Counted from the stretch's first letter, positions 12,084 to 25,207 are shown. The stretch: DNA of 64,000 nt from Pogostemon cablin (GCA_023678885.1 CM042966.1:27170028-27234027), one strand, 5' to 3'. The notes: generated by a model from the sequence alone, not told the origin. Translations and numbers: made by a program.

Positions 12084-12497
12084 TGTTGGTGTTTTGTCAA
12101 ATAAATGAAGAAGGTTTTGTCCCACATCGGGTGGGAGAGAAAAGGGGGAGGGAATTCTTAGGCTATATAAGGAGGCCCTTGGACTTGAAGTTAAGTGCAC
12201 CAATCAAGTACACTTTAATATTTATATTTGATTCTAGTTAAAATTCCTTTATTTGATTCTCGGTTGTGAGAATTGGAAGAAAGGTGTGGATTAATCAAAG
12301 ATTTGTAAGAGTGTAGGGATTGGGGTCGGGAGAGAGAAATTCTGTGTGATTGTACAAATTTTTCACATAGTGGTATTTTCTCGGTCCGTGATTTTTTTTT
12401 TCGATTTTGGAGTTTTCCACGTAAATTCTTGTGTTGTGTTTTTATGTTCTTATTTATTTATCTCTTAGGAATGAATGGGGATCTGCATATCCCAATA
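12084..12497 (+). repeat. 3' LTR of the 1.9-kb element
   Basis: Matches 10577-10989 over its full length and is preceded by the polypurine tract. Confidence 0.9.
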
Positions 12498-12502
12498 CAA
12501 TT

Positions 12503-12804
12503 AACAATAGTAATTGCCTTTGTGCATTTTACCGACACAAGAAGACTTGGAGTGGTGGACGGGTTAACCCACCAATTTTGAATGGGTTGGATTATTGATG
12601 TAGCAGACAATTTGAAGAGTAGTGCTAGTTGGTCTGCATGTTCAACCTGATTAATTTCCCCTTTTAATGAACCCACATTCAAAAATCATGATATTAACAC
12701 TTAACCAATCTTACCCACAAAATCTCAATTTCTCCCAACCACAAATGCAACAAAATCGAATGATAATGTGGTTTTTCAATATTTTACCAAACCCTGACAT
12801 ATAG
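12503..12804. other. Unassigned sequence between two LTR elements
   Basis: Joins in the empty state to the sequence before 10572. No gene or repeat recognised. Confidence 0.5.
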
Positions 12805-12809
12805 TATAC

Positions 12810-13601
12810 TGTTATGGATATTATATCCCCCATGCTTAGTAGGCGCAAGACCCAATAACTCTTAAATACTTGAAGAAGGAGACTCAGTCTTTAAACGGCC
12901 CAATTCGGGAAGCACTCTCGGCGGGGAGGCTCGGTGGCATCCCTCCCCCCTACCCAGAGGTTCGGACGAACAACACAGCATCGGGAGTCAACCCGTCCGA
13001 GGACCAAATGGATAACATGAGGTATGGAACAAAACACAAACACCATCATGAAGTCTGACAAGTGCTGCAGGCTAGAAGACAAGGCTAATGGGAAGATGAG
13101 ATACCTTGGACAACAATCCTAACTAGAAGACAACAAGCAACTGGCGCATCCTCCTCCAACTACCAATGGAAAGCCAACAAAGGATAAAAGCAGTCTGTGA
13201 CACCCTGCAAAGACAACCCATGGCACCCAGACTCCTCTCCAGGATGGTCGGCGTACCAGACGACTTCATTAATGATGGCTTGTCTTCATCTAGGTGGCTC
13301 AAGGTGATTGGCTCCGGATTAGGGTTTGTAGATAATATAAATAGCTTCTCTCACATGAGAGAAGTAGGTTACTCATACTCACTTTAGAAATTACACTTGT
13401 AATTGGAGGATTTTTATGAGTGTTGCTCTAAGGGAGAGTAATAAAAATCGGTTTAGTTCTTTGGTGGAAATTTGGTTTTCTTGTGGTTGTGATCCATTAT
13501 TTATGGTCTTATCTTGTTTGATTGTGATCGTTCTTGGTTTAGTTACACAATAATCTTTATCTCTTAAATACAAATTAACTAGCCAAGAACACGTATCAAC
13601 A
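12810..13601 (+). repeat. 5' LTR of the Gypsy-type element
   Basis: 792 bp. Relative to the 3' LTR it lacks about 120 bp (after GGCCCAATTCGGGAAG near 12910) and has about 45 bp extra near 13428-13475. Confidence 0.9.
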
Positions 13602-13719
13602 GTTGACGCCGTCTGTGGGAAATGCTACGATTTGCTATCCCTGTTCAGTTTGTCTTAAATTCTTGGTTTAAATCTTTGAGAAAAATCCTTGGGTCTTTGT
13701 TCTGTTACTTGATTTTGAG

Positions 13720-15710
13720 ATGAGAGGTGAAGGATTTACAACCCCTGGAAATGAAGAGATAGGAGAATGTTCCAGAGCTAGGCGAAACGTGAAAATGAGT
13801 AGAAATAATGTTCAAATCAGCACACCGGCCATAGAGGTGCCCACTCCAGTGAGGTCCATTCCTGTCAAAAATTTAGGCGACTCGCAGAAAACAAAAGAGA
13901 TGAATGAAAAGATTCGAAGGGTGATTGATGAGTACACCGCGGAAGCTCTCCCGATTCAATCGGCGAAGTTGAGCTTTAGTGGCCCTCACAGAGAAAGCCA
14001 CGACGATCTGTGAGAGGATCTCGAGAGGAGGAAGGATGCCAGGAAAGAACACAGCAGAGGAGATACAAGAGAAATTATCAACTTCATACGAAGGAGGAAT
14101 GCCGGAGAAAGGGAAAGCGTGAAAGAAACTCCAGCAGAAGGAAAGCGCAGTGAATACCTCTGCCGATCGAAAATGGGAGCTCAAAGACAACCGCAACTAG
14201 GAGAGAATCAGGGGATGAGGAATCCCCACCCCCAGAGGTATCCGTAGGGGATGATGCTCGAAGGCAACCACGGTCTGGACGAAATCAAGAGGCTGGGAAC
14301 CCCCACCGAGGGAGAGGCCGAGAGGAGAAGGATCTCACCAACCTCGCCCGCAAAATCAGAGGAGAGGCCGACCCACCACTCGAGAAGTGCCAGTGGAAGA
14401 TGAAGCCCCACGAAGAACCCCATCTGTCTCTCAAAGGAGACATAAGCATAACCGAAGCAGAAGGCCAAGGAATCAGACATCCTATTCATTTTCGGCACCG
14501 TACTCACAGGAGAGCCGAGATCCCTCATGGGAAGATCTACCCACAACTGAGCTATCCTTACCAAGGAACGAGAGGAACAAGAGACCCACCTCACGAAGAG
14601 GGACGAGACAGAGGGAGACCCGGACAGAAATATGGTTAGAGAATAGAGATGCATTTTTTAATACCCCAGCCAGGGACCTACAAGCCTTGATAAACGAAGA
14701 AGTGAACAAGCACTTTGCAAATCTGGAGAGGAAGATGTCTGGAACGGGAGGAGTCCTCCAATCAGTGGTGGCCCCCTCACCTTTCACGGGAGAAATCAGT
14801 AATGCTCCTCGGCAGCAAGGAATCAAATTTTCCTCCAGCTTAATTTTTGATTGTGATTATGATCCTTATTCTCATTTGAGAAATATCTGATGTGGATGAG
14901 GGCTCAAGGCGAGAACGAGATCACTTTGTGCAGGATGTTTCCTCTAACCCTAGGAAACAAGACCTACGCCTGGTTTAGAGCGGTTCCGGCAGCATCCATC
15001 AAGAGCTGGGGAGAACTGATTGAGGTTTTTCTGATGCAGTACTCATACCTTGGGGCACCTAAGGAGCCAAAACACACGCTGGCTAACATTCTCCAGGGGT
15101 CAACAGAAAGCTTGCGGGACTTTCTGAAGAGGTTCAACGAGCAGAGGTCAATGGGGGAAGTCATGGGGGATGAAGCGTGTCTCATCACGGTGATGAGAGC
15201 ACTTCACCCAGAGACTAGCTTATGGAAAGCGGTACAGCTTAAGCCGCCCGCATCCTACGCGACCTTTATAGTCATGGAAAACGAATACATCCAGGCCGAG
15301 GACATTCCAAAATGGCGAAGAAAGCAAGCAATCAAAGCACCTCGGCAGAGGTGGGCAGGAAGAAAGTCAACACATGAGGGGCGAAGAAATACAAAGCATC
15401 TGCTACGTTCAAACCTTTCACTGAGGATACCGAGGTGCAACAAATGTATGAAGAACTAAAATCGGGAACCAATCTAAATGTTGCCAAGGTCTTCTACTAC
15501 GTTAAAGATCAACAGATTCTCCGGATGCTGAGACAAGTCCTGCGAACATCGGAGCTCACCAATCCTCGAAAATATTGCATTTACCATCAGACGCATGGGC
15601 ACAATACCGACCAGTGCCGAGACTTAATCATAAAATTATGGAATCTGTTCAATGAAGGAAAGTTGAGAGGAATGTTGCAAACTCCAAGGCTGAGGGTGTA
15701 TCAGTAAGTC
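13720..15710 (+). pseudogene. Gypsy gag, frameshifted
   Basis: Gag packages the element RNA. The likely start is the ATG at 13720 (MRGEGFTTPG). The frame is broken several times: 13720-14013, 14387-14890, 14890-15459 and 15435-15707 are in different frames or separated by stops. The second piece ends with PFTGEI and YDPYSHLRNI; the third has RMFPLTLGNKTYAWFRAVPA, SWGELIEVF and SLRDFLKRFNEQ. Together these form the retrotransposon gag (capsid) domain. The fourth piece has CIYHQTHGHNTDQCRDL, which resembles the segment leading to protease in such polyproteins. No protease motif follows. Confidence 0.8.
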
Positions 15711-15926
15711 AGATTGGAAGACAAACGAGGTTGGTGATACCGCCTCTTACTACTTATAATCAAGGCACTAGGCCATATTTGAAATTGAACCAAGGCAATA
15801 GGTCGGAAGAGTAACGAATATGTAGATTGCATTTGAAATAGGAAAGTGTATGGAAAACCTTGTATGCAGTTAGGGTATTTATTTGGTTAAGAAGATTTAC
15901 TTCAAGAAAATTGCGCAAAAAAAACT

Positions 15927-16160
15927 TCGGAATATCGGGGTCGGAATAAAAGGAACGGACTTCAGAATATCATTGGAAAGGGACATGTACATATATATAT
16001 ATATATATGAAGGTCGGAATATCAGGGTTGGAATAAAAGGAACGGACTTCGAAATACGTTGGAAAGGGACATATATATATTTATATATATGAAAGTCGAA
16101 ATACCGGGGATGGAATAAAAGGAACAGACTTCGGAATATCGTCTGAAATGGAACGAAAGC
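15927..16160 (+). repeat. Three-copy tandem repeat with an (AT)n core
   Basis: About 82-87 bp per unit, starting near 15927, 16014 and 16096. Each unit begins CGGAATATCGGGG-like and contains GGAATAAAAGGAACGGACTT. Two units contain (AT)n runs. Confidence 0.85.
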
Positions 16161-16591
16161 ACAAGACAGAAAAAAGCCAAGATATCGAATTAGGAGCAAA
16201 GGGCTATATTTCAGAATCCAAGTGGAGTCAGATAGAGTCCAACGAAACCTTGATCAAACAACGCTAGAACAACAGACGCTCAAACGGAAAGGGAGGGCCT
16301 AGGACAAAAACATAAACTTCAGCCCCGTAGGTGAACAAGGCAAAGATCCATAACAGGTGATAAATGCAGGCCAAGGCACACCGACAATCATAAGTTAACA
16401 ATGGGTAAATCAGCTGTTCATAAGTCGTAAAAACAGAGAACATCGTCAGAGATGACCACCTAACAAGAACAAAACAAAAAAGGGGGGGATCAGTAGCCAA
16501 GATTTACAAACAATCATAGCAAATAAAGTTCCAACCAACACAGAAATCAAGACAGAATAAAAATCAACCAGCAAAAGGGGGATAAAGAATA

Positions 16592-19295
16592 TCAATCTTT
16601 CTTTCGGCTGCTGAAGGATTGGAAGATGTTTGCTATCTTATACTTCATTTCCTTTAATTGGGCTTTGGCACGAACAACCCTTTCCTTTGCCGAACTGGGA
16701 TGCAGAATACGCTGCTGTAGGGCTCGAATAGGAGCTTTGGCTTCGGCCAACCTAGCACGGGCCTTGGAAGCTTCAACTGTGGCGGCGTCTCGAGAAATTT
16801 CCGTCTCGGCTAGACTCACCTCTACGGACTAAAAAGTAGCTTGCCCTACCCCAACCTCAAAATCCAAAACCTCCAACTGTTCTTTCTGATACGTAACAGG
16901 AGAAGTTAGTTCAGAATTCTCAACTTCCAAAGCATTCAATCTTCCTCGAAACCAATGGAGGACCCCTCAGAACTATCGACTAGCCGACTGGTAAACAAAT
17001 GGTATTGTTCCATAATTTGCAGAGAAGATGAGAGGGAAATAACAGCAGCCCCGACCATTGCAACCAAACTAGTAGAGTTCTATGGAAGAGAACTGGGGTT
17101 AATAACGATCGGAACACGATGATTGAAACGGAGAGAAACACCCTGGACGAACCCCTGATTCCCCAACTCCTGCAACTCGGACAAATTAGGCTCATCAACT
17201 TCCTCAACAACATTCTTTCCTCAAGCACGAGCCCTCTCAGCGGTCAATCTTTCGGCTTCGGAGTCGATGATGGCAGGACCAGTGGTTGCGGCAACTCCTT
17301 CTAGATTCAGATTAATAGGAGGGACTATCGGGACAGCCTGAGAATCGAAAGAAGCAATACTGACATCAACCACTTTCTCAGAAACGGCCACGGGAGCAGT
17401 CCTCATCCTGGGTCCAACCATCATATCATAATTTTCAGCCTCGGAACCATTTTCCATCTCAGTTTCGGGAGCCTCTATCAGTTCGGGATCCTCTTCTGGA
17501 TCATCTTCGCCTTCAGACTTAGCAATAAGAGGATCTGCAAAAGGAAATCACTGGTGAAAATGCAATGGACACAGAAAGGATAAGGAGGTACGAGCCGAGG
17601 TAATTATCCCTCTCAACATGTTAGCAAGAAGGCCAAACTCACCAATGGATAGGGACTGGCGAGGTAAAAAGCTAATCCCGGTTGGCCGAAAAGGCCCACC
17701 ATGCTCATAAACACTTCTTCCTCGCTTTCCGAGTAATGAGGCGGAGATAGATCCCGAACTGATGACAGGAGAGAAACCAGGAGGGGTAACAGTAGAACGC
17801 CGCAACCGATCATGGGGAGGAGATAAAGGGGGCAAGACCCTGCTCTTAGTAAACTGCTCAACCAGAAGATCATCCCTGAGTTTAAAATCCTCAGACCCAA
17901 CGGACAAATCATCCATTTTCTCTTCTTCATCATAAGAAGAAGAACGAGCAGAATAGTCAGAGTCAGCTTTCTCATCAGAAAATTAGTATACATGTTTGTG
18001 TTTAGTTAAAGATATGCCAGCAACGGAAGCGATAGGCCCTACAGGAGACAGGGAACCTCGGAGCTCACCTGGAGAATAAGAAAGGAAGGTCAAGCATAAA
18101 ACAAAAGAAACTTGAACAAACAAAGGGAACAATCAGAGGATCAAAGAAAGGAGTACTAGCTATTGAGCAGCGGCCAAGGGTGGACAACCCGGTCGAAACC
18201 AGAACGGGCTCTTGAAGCAAAGGAGAGATGCGGTAAGGGTTTTCTCCATGGGATAAAATATCATAAACGCGACGAAACTCATTACTTAACTGTGTAAGGG
18301 GATGACGAGGGGAGCCTGCACGACATATTAAAAGAACATTAGGAATCGCATGAAGCAGACTAAAGCTCAGTGGATAGCAAAGACCATACATTTGTCCAAC
18401 GGAAGGAACCAAGTAGGAAACTCAAGGGGACACCATTCACACGGACACGATAATTACCAACCAGGCAAAATTAGACATGCTCCCAACTTCTACCGATGAC
18501 ATCAGAGGCTCCCACGAAATGATGGTTATTGCGAGGAAGCAAATGGTAGAAGTCACCGGAACGACCGGACATGGCATAATAGAAAAGGAATTCAAGTTTG
18601 TAAGGGTCTCGAATGATATGACCCAACACGTGAAATAGCGACATGGTGGATATCAAACGTAACCAGGAGGAGGGCAATAACTGACCTATGGCTATATCCC
18701 ACCTCTGTAATAACAAACCAATAACATGAGGGACAGGGAGACGCAGACCAACAAGGAAAAGAGAATAGTAAAAAGCAGTACAACCAGGAGGAGGATCGGA
18801 AACAGGAACTCCGTCCAAGAGAAGCTCGAAGGTAACATTTAGATTACCGTACAACTGGGGAGTTCTTCTAAACGCCCAGGGGATAACCTAGAGGGTGGCA
18901 CCCAATCGAGCCGTTGAGCCATCCTTCGAAGAGTTACCCCCAAATCACCTACATCCTGACGAACTGGAAGATAATCCCCTAAATTCAAAGGCAAAATGGC
19001 ACCTAACTCCTCATCGATGAGTATCGACGTACCACCAACACTTACAGCCGGCACGAAGAGGACCTGTTGCTGGTCGGGAGAGGAAACAGAAGCTTGGTTA
19101 CCACCTGAAGAGGAGGAACAAGTCCCTCAGATTGGGACACGGCATCCCGCGAAGCCGATTAGAACTATGGACACAGGGACGCACATGGCATTCCGGTGTG
19201 GAATCAGAGGTGTTCACTTTTTGAACGACAGGCGGGGGCAGAGTACCTTCACCAGATATCTTCTATTAACGGGAGACGCGAGAACTAAGGTTTAG
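16592..19295 (-). pseudogene. Antisense unit B in the Gypsy element: putative transposon protein with coiled coil
   Basis: Reads opposite to gag. The first part (about 19054-18400) holds LLLDGVPVSDPPPGCTAFYY, LRLPVPHVIGLLLQRWDIA and QLLPSSWLRLIS, a pattern like the 'putative gypsy type transposon' (Transposase_28, PF04195) domain of plant elements. The middle (18300-17460) has RRVYDILSHGENPYR, an acidic stretch and KRGRS. The end (16819-16592) is an alanine- and lysine-rich likely coiled coil (SKARARLAEAKAPIRALQQR). Several stops and frame changes interrupt it, and introns cannot be excluded. The function of such proteins is unknown. Layout matches unit A, so the two are probable duplicates. 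Confidence 0.5.
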
Positions 19296-19762
19296 CATGA
19301 AGAAGAGATAAAGAAGATTTCAGAAATTGCCAGAATTTTGGGGGAAGCAGTTAAAAGGAAATACAAGGATATACGCAAAGGATACAAAGGATTTGAATTT
19401 TAAAAAACTAAAACGAAAGTTATCTGACAAAATAGGAGAGCAGCAAGCATTATTGCTGGAAATAATGAACCAAAAATGGATAAGATCTGACGACTGGGAT
19501 ACAGAGACTTTACAACTTCCAAAGAAAAAGGAAGATCCAGATGAATCCACGTGTCACCTGATCAAGGACGTGCCACCCACGACAGAAAATGGCGGCTATA
19601 CTCTAAAATAAAGGTAAGTTACTAGAATACCCTTACGAAACTTACCAACAGTGAAGAAAAATATTCCATTTCATAAGAGGCGGATTACAAGTGTGAGGGG
19701 AATCACAGAAAGTTCTACTATTAAAAAAAAGAGAAAAATACAAATGATAGTCATAATAAACT

Positions 19763-22700
19763 TCAGAATGTGAGATGCATCTGATTCAATACTGGGCTCG
19801 GTAAAACTTCATTTATCAACAAGGAAGGCTTCGAAACCAGCAACATCTGCAGACTGTGAGCTCCCACTTTAGGCGGCGCATCTTCGGATGGACCCAAATG
19901 GATACCGGAGGTCGCTAGCCCCGATGAAATATCAATTACCCCGGTGCTACCCGAAGGGAGAGTAACCTCCGGGATGGAAAGAGCTCGGGGAGAAATAGCA
20001 GTCTTGGAAGGCAGAGATTCATAGGTCGCTGCAATAACAACTTGGCAAGAAACTCCCGCATCACCGGATTTAGGAAGTCCGACCTCAATGGATGCCTCTC
20101 GGACAGGTACCCCTGCAGACTCGGTGGGAAGTTCGACAGGAGGGTCCTCAGACCTGGAATCAACCGCAGCAAGATCCAAAACACCATCGGTGAATTCCTC
20201 GTCTGATTCCTATTCCTCAAATCCTTCGGAAGATTCTTTAGGAATATCAGTGATAAAATCGGAATATTCACCAAGTACCCCAAAATCAAGATCATCCTTT
20301 AAAGACTCCCTCGGAGGCATTTTCTCTTCACTGAGGGCTCGGCGAAGAATACCACGCATGTCATCAATATAGTCAGGATAATGTTTCTCGGAAGAGGCCT
20401 TGGCCAGGGCAGCAGAAGAAGAGCAGAAATAGAAAATTTTAGTTTTCGGAACAATGACTTCTCTACAACAGAGATTGTCAGCCTCAGATAAGAAAAGTGC
20501 ATCATTTGTACAATTTAAATTGGCCACGACTTCATCCCGCTTCCTTATGACCTCGGCAACAACATTCTCAGCGAACCTAATCTTCTGAGCGGACAAAGCC
20601 TCCAATGCTTCATTTTCCTGCCGTACTCTCTCAAGCTCCTTGTCGGAAGATATCTGGAGGGTATGAAGACTGTTATGGGCTTGGGACAGATCGGCTCGGA
20701 ATTGGTCATCTTTCACCTTGATCTCTTCCTGGTGTTTCACCTCCAAGGCCACAATCTTATCCTAAAGTACCTTATTATGAAACTATAGAGTACTCTTCTC
20801 CTTTTCGGAGCTGGCCAACAGACTATCGTACCGGGCACGAAGGGTCTCGAAATTCTTCTGGAGCTCAGCCTTCTTATTATGCTCAATCCTCAACTCGCCT
20901 CGAATTAGAGCCTCAGCAGTGCTCGCCTCAAATGCTTTCCTTTTCTGATCCTTTGCCTTTTGAATGAGCGAAGCAACCTCGTCTTACAAGCAGGAATCAT
21001 GTCGTTCCAAGTCAGAGATGCAGTGCAGAGCATTAATGGCGTGAAGTGCTTGTCGACCAAGATAGCTGGCAATACTATGGAGAGAATCCTCAGTGGACAT
21101 ATTCTCCATATAGCCGAGAAGCTCTCGGGTGCAACCTTTGAAAGGAAAAGTGGCGGCACGAGCCAAGCAAGCTGGAGCGTGAAAATCGAACAGAAGTTCC
21201 TGAGCGCAGAGGAAGGTTATCCCAACCTCATCCAAGTGTCCGTACTTCTTTAGGAGTTCCTGATCGGCAATCGGATCTATTGGAAGATATGGGGTAGCAT
21301 CATCTGACAAGGGCAGAGCAGAAGAAGCACTCTCAGTAGAAAATCCACCGTGTTCCCAAAAACACAAAGGGGTCTTTCCCCGATAATACCTCCACATCTC
21401 AGAAGGGTAACAACGAAGGGCTGAATTACTGGAAGTACCACCCGGGGTCTGCTGAAGGATGGATGGGGTAGAGCCACCTAGTTGATCGGAAGCAACGATA
21501 GGGGACTGAGCAAAGGTTTCAGGAGAGGGAGAAGAACTGATATCACAAACATCTACTGTCTCCCAAGGGGCGATGTCAGGCGCGACGGGGAAAGCAACAC
21601 CAGCACCGTCATCTCGAACCTTCTTCGAAGGACGAAGGACAAGAGCAGTATTGTCATGAGTCTCCTCATCAGAACTCTCTTCCTGCAAATGATACTTCCT
21701 TTTTGGGGCCAAGGATTTGGCAGCAACGGCCTCGGAATTCCCCTTCTTGGACTTCGGAGCCCTCGGGGCTTTTTTGGAAACCTCTCTCCCGGGATATGTT
21801 TCGGTTCTTGAGTGATATCAACATCCAATCTCGAAGAAAGAGGATCCAAAGGCTCTTGAATTCTGACAGGAGTAAGGGGCTGAATGGCAAGAGGGGCTCC
21901 AAACGATTTCTGGGAAGAAGTATAAAAAGCTTTTTTTCTTTCCCTTGTTGAGCGCAGCTTGCAGGCGGGCAGAGAGAAGAGTAGCAATGCGAGCAATATC
22001 GGGCATAAGGTGTCTTTCCTCCCCTGAGCACAACAGAAAGGAAGAATGGTTAATATGAAAGGAAAAGTTATATAGGAAGGAGAAACACACTACGAATGCT
22101 GTAAAGTAGAAAAGTAATAACGGGAATCACCTGACATAGCTATAGCTGAAGGAGTAAAACTGGCTTGGAAAAGATTCTTTCCAGTAAGAACACGCTGGTA
22201 GTGGCATTTTTTATCGAAAAGCTTGCAAATACGATGGAGTGCGCCCTGAAACCCTATCGGCAACGTCTCGAGAGCCCACGATTCACCTACTGCATAAAGC
22301 AAAATGAGATAAATATTAGAGTATTCCCAAATAACAAAGAGGGGAGCCGAAAAAGACATACACGCATTGAGAACAGGCTTGAAGAAAGAGCTTCTGGGAG
22401 CACTGTGGGATTTCGAGGATCCCCGAGATCATAGACGGCGGGTCCCCTTCATGGCCCGTGAACCCAGAACCAAGGAATTTTCCACCCTTTAACCGAACTG
22501 GGTAAAGAGGCGACGAGGTGGATATGACGAGATACCAAATAATAATATCCCTTAGTCCTATTATTTGGAGTAAGTCGGTACAGGAAATTAATTTCAGAGG
22601 TAGTCAATAAGGAATATTTTTACTTTCGAAAAAGAACTAAAATTCTCATCAAAGCCGCCCAGCCGTTGGGAGCCAATTGAGCAGGGGCTATACCTCAAAA

Positions 22701-23185
22701 CTCGAAGATGTCCCGAATATAGGGATGAAGAGGAAATCAAAGGCTGACCTCGAGTTGCAATTCGTAAGCCACAACAGCATTCAGTGGAGCATAACACATT
22801 CGGGCATTGTAAGAAAGAAGGAAGAAATCAATGTCTTCCCCACATTAGAATTCGCCGAGAGAAATAATAGTAATCTTTTTTAACCAAGGATCATCAATAG
22901 TAGAGGAGACTTCGGCGGCTGAAAAGGAAACCCCAGTCTCCCACCGCGGAAGCTCCCCGAGATGAGCTATTAACCAAGGACCAGCATCAGCAATCTGGGC
23001 ATTATGCTCCAAATTAGAAACAAAATCGGCAACCCTCTAATCAAAGGCGAGTCGGGAAGGGGAATGAGAACTCGAACCTTCTTCTGAAAGGGGAGAGAGA
23101 GATCCAGAACTCCCGAGTGAAGAATCGGTCGAACGGGAGGGGATCTAGAAAGAGAAACAGAACCCTCGCAAGCCATATTTTGCAA
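19763..23185 (-). pseudogene. Antisense unit A in the Gypsy element: putative transposon protein with coiled coil
   Basis: Opposite to gag. The first part (about 22980-22450) contains DAGPWLIAHLGELPRWETGV, FPLHPYIRDIFEF, APAQLAPNGWAALM and LPSSVKGWK separated by stops. These are typical of the PF04195-like plant transposon domain. The best open frame, 21712-20984 (242 codons), starts MAPKRKYHLQEESSDEETHD, a basic patch suggesting a nuclear localisation signal followed by an acidic segment, and ends with FHAPACLARAATFPFKGCTR. 20752-20210 is a strong likely coiled coil (KELERVRQENEALEALSAQK) with an acidic tail. Broken into several frames. Confidence 0.55.
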
Positions 23186-23660
23186 AATAGTAACGAGAGA
23201 ATAGTAGGGTACGGAAAGAAAGGAAACCCTAGGCGACGACTACGAAAAATTCAGAAACGTAAAGCAATAGAGCTAGGAGAAGAAAGGAAAAAAGAGAAGA
23301 AGAATGGTACATGGAGAAAGAGAATGAGCACATAGTATAAGAGGAATGTCAACCGCCTACAAAATCAAAGGGAGAAAAAGATGGAGAAGAGAAGGGAAAA
23401 CTGCCAGACTGTTCAAATTTCAAATTTTGAATTTTGAATCGACAGTTACACCAAAATACCAAAAATATCCCCCGCCCTAGCAAAAATATCTCGGAGACCC
23501 CGATAATCTTGAAACGAAGATAGTAAGCGGAAACAATAAGGAGCCAGGATGAAAGAATCCAGGAATCGCAAGTACCGAAGCATGAGGGATATAACCTGTG
23601 AAGTACGATTCGACCCTGAACAATCTCAAATCATGATATTATTCAGGCTCGAGGGGCTAA

Positions 23661-24518
23661 TGTTATGGGTATTATATCCCCCATACTTAGTAGGCCCAAG
23701 GACCAATAACCCTTAAATACTTGAATAAGGAGACCCAGTCTTTAAGCGGCCCAATTCGGGAAGAAATGCTGAATGGACAGCTAAGGCAGCCCAAAGAAAT
23801 CACTACCATCCCAAAGGCCCAACTAAGGAAATGACGAAGAGGGAACCCAATAAAGGGACTGAAGTCCGAAGCACCCTTGGTGGGGAGGCTTGGCGGCATC
23901 CCTTCCCCTACCCAGAGTTTCGGACGAACAACACAGCATCGGAAGTCAACCCGTCCGAGGACCAGATGGATAACAGGAGCTGTGGAACAAAGCACGTATA
24001 CCATCATGAAGACTGACAAGTGCAGCAGACTAGAAGACAAGGCTAACGGGAAGATGGGATACCTCGGACAGCAATCCTAACTAGAAGACAGCAAGCAACT
24101 GGCGCATCATCCTCCAACTACCAATGGAAAGCCAGCAATGGACAAAAGCGGTCTGTGACACCCTTCAAAGACAACCCATGGCACCCAGACTCCTCCCCAG
24201 GCTGGTCGCCATATTAGACGACTTCATCAATGACGGCTTGTCTTCATCCAGGTGGCGCAAGACGATTGACTCCAGATTATGGTTTGTAGATAATATAAAT
24301 AGCTTCTCTCACATGAGCGAAGTAGGTTATTCATACTCACTTTGGATATTACACTTGTAATTGGAGGATTTTTATGAGTGTTGCTTTAAGGGAATTCTTG
24401 TGGTTGTGATCCATTATTTATGGTCTTATCTTGTTTGATTGTGATCGTTCTTGATTTAATTACACAATAATCTTTATCTTTTAAACACAAATTAATTAGC
24501 CAAGAACACACATCAACA
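23661..24518 (+). repeat. 3' LTR of the Gypsy-type element
   Basis: 858 bp, TGTTATGG to CATCAACA, followed by target duplication TATAC at 24519-24523. Confidence 0.9.
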
Positions 24519-24852
24519 TATACTATGAATAAAATACAAGCATGTTGGATATAATTCTAGAGATGATCAATTTAGGGCTCAATATAATTAATTTGTGTAA
24601 AATATATAGGGTGCATATATAATAAATTAAGGGTAATCTAAACTTTTTAAAAATAAATATTTTAATTATATATTAATTGGGTGTGTATTTTATAAAAAGA
24701 TGTGTGTATTTAAAGAGCACCTATATTCAAAAAATGAATGAAAAGAAAAAAATTTACGCGAATTTGAGAATCGAACATGGAATCTCCTGTTATTCTATTG
24801 TTTTAGTTACTTTTTAGAAAACAAACCCTCTTAGTACATACAACAAATTATA

Positions 24853-25079
24853 TTCTCCCTCCCTCCATCCGAAAGATGATCTTTTACTTTTGTGCACGTT
24901 GATCAAGGAGTATTATTATTTAATGTGTAATGCGTAGTTGTATTAGTGAGAGTGTGGACCATATATTTTAGTTATATTGGTGTGTGTGGGTCTCATGTGT
25001 GTAATAAAGGAAATGACCATATTTGGAGCGAATGACTAAAATAAAACAAGACCATCTTTCGAGCGGCGGATGGTGTATA
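24853..25079. mobile_element. Stowaway-type MITE
   Basis: The left end CTCCCTCCATCCGAAAGATG pairs with the right end CATCTTTCGAGCGGCGGATGG as an inverted repeat, with a typical internal sequence (AAGGAGTATTATTATTTAATG). Confidence 0.75.
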
Positions 25080-25207
25080 TAAATAAGATATACTATGGCC
25101 CTAAAAATGGTCAATCTTTTTTGGCTTGTGTCGATCGAATCACTTTCCTCACGTAAAAAGCAGTCCTACTTTCTTGTATTTAAAAATCGAATCGAAATCG
25201 AAAGTGA

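Larger units (their letters stand above)
10577..12497 (+). mobile_element. Small non-autonomous LTR retrotransposon, 1.9 kb
   Basis: Two LTRs (413 and 414 bp, roughly a dozen differences) flank about 1.1 kb of interior. The target duplication CAATT is perfect at 10572-10576 and 12498-12502. The primer site TGGTATCAGAGC is at 10992-11003 and a purine-rich tract ACAAGGTGGAGAT ends at 12083. The interior has several short overlapping ORFs on both strands but no recognisable gag or pol motif. The LTRs begin TG and end TA, not CA. Its size and lack of genes fit a Copia-dependent deletion derivative. Confidence 0.9.
12810..24518 (+). mobile_element. Large Gypsy-type LTR element with gag but no pol (11.7 kb)
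   Basis: LTRs at 12810-13601 and 23661-24518 start TGTTATGG and end TCAACA. The target duplication TATAC is perfect at 12805-12809 and 24519-24523. A primer-site-like sequence (GTTGACGCCGTCTGTGGGA, close to TGGCGCC-type sites) follows at 13602-13620 and a purine-rich tract lies at about 23651-23658. The interior has a decayed Gypsy gag, then 8 kb without recognisable protease, reverse transcriptase, RNase H or integrase, but with two antisense gene units. Antisense extra ORFs are known in the Tat branch of Gypsy; assignment to that branch is inferred. The element must rely on outside enzymes. Confidence 0.9.

Noticed and set aside
14208..15443. Minus-strand ORFs over gag
   Set aside because: Shadows of the gag frames.
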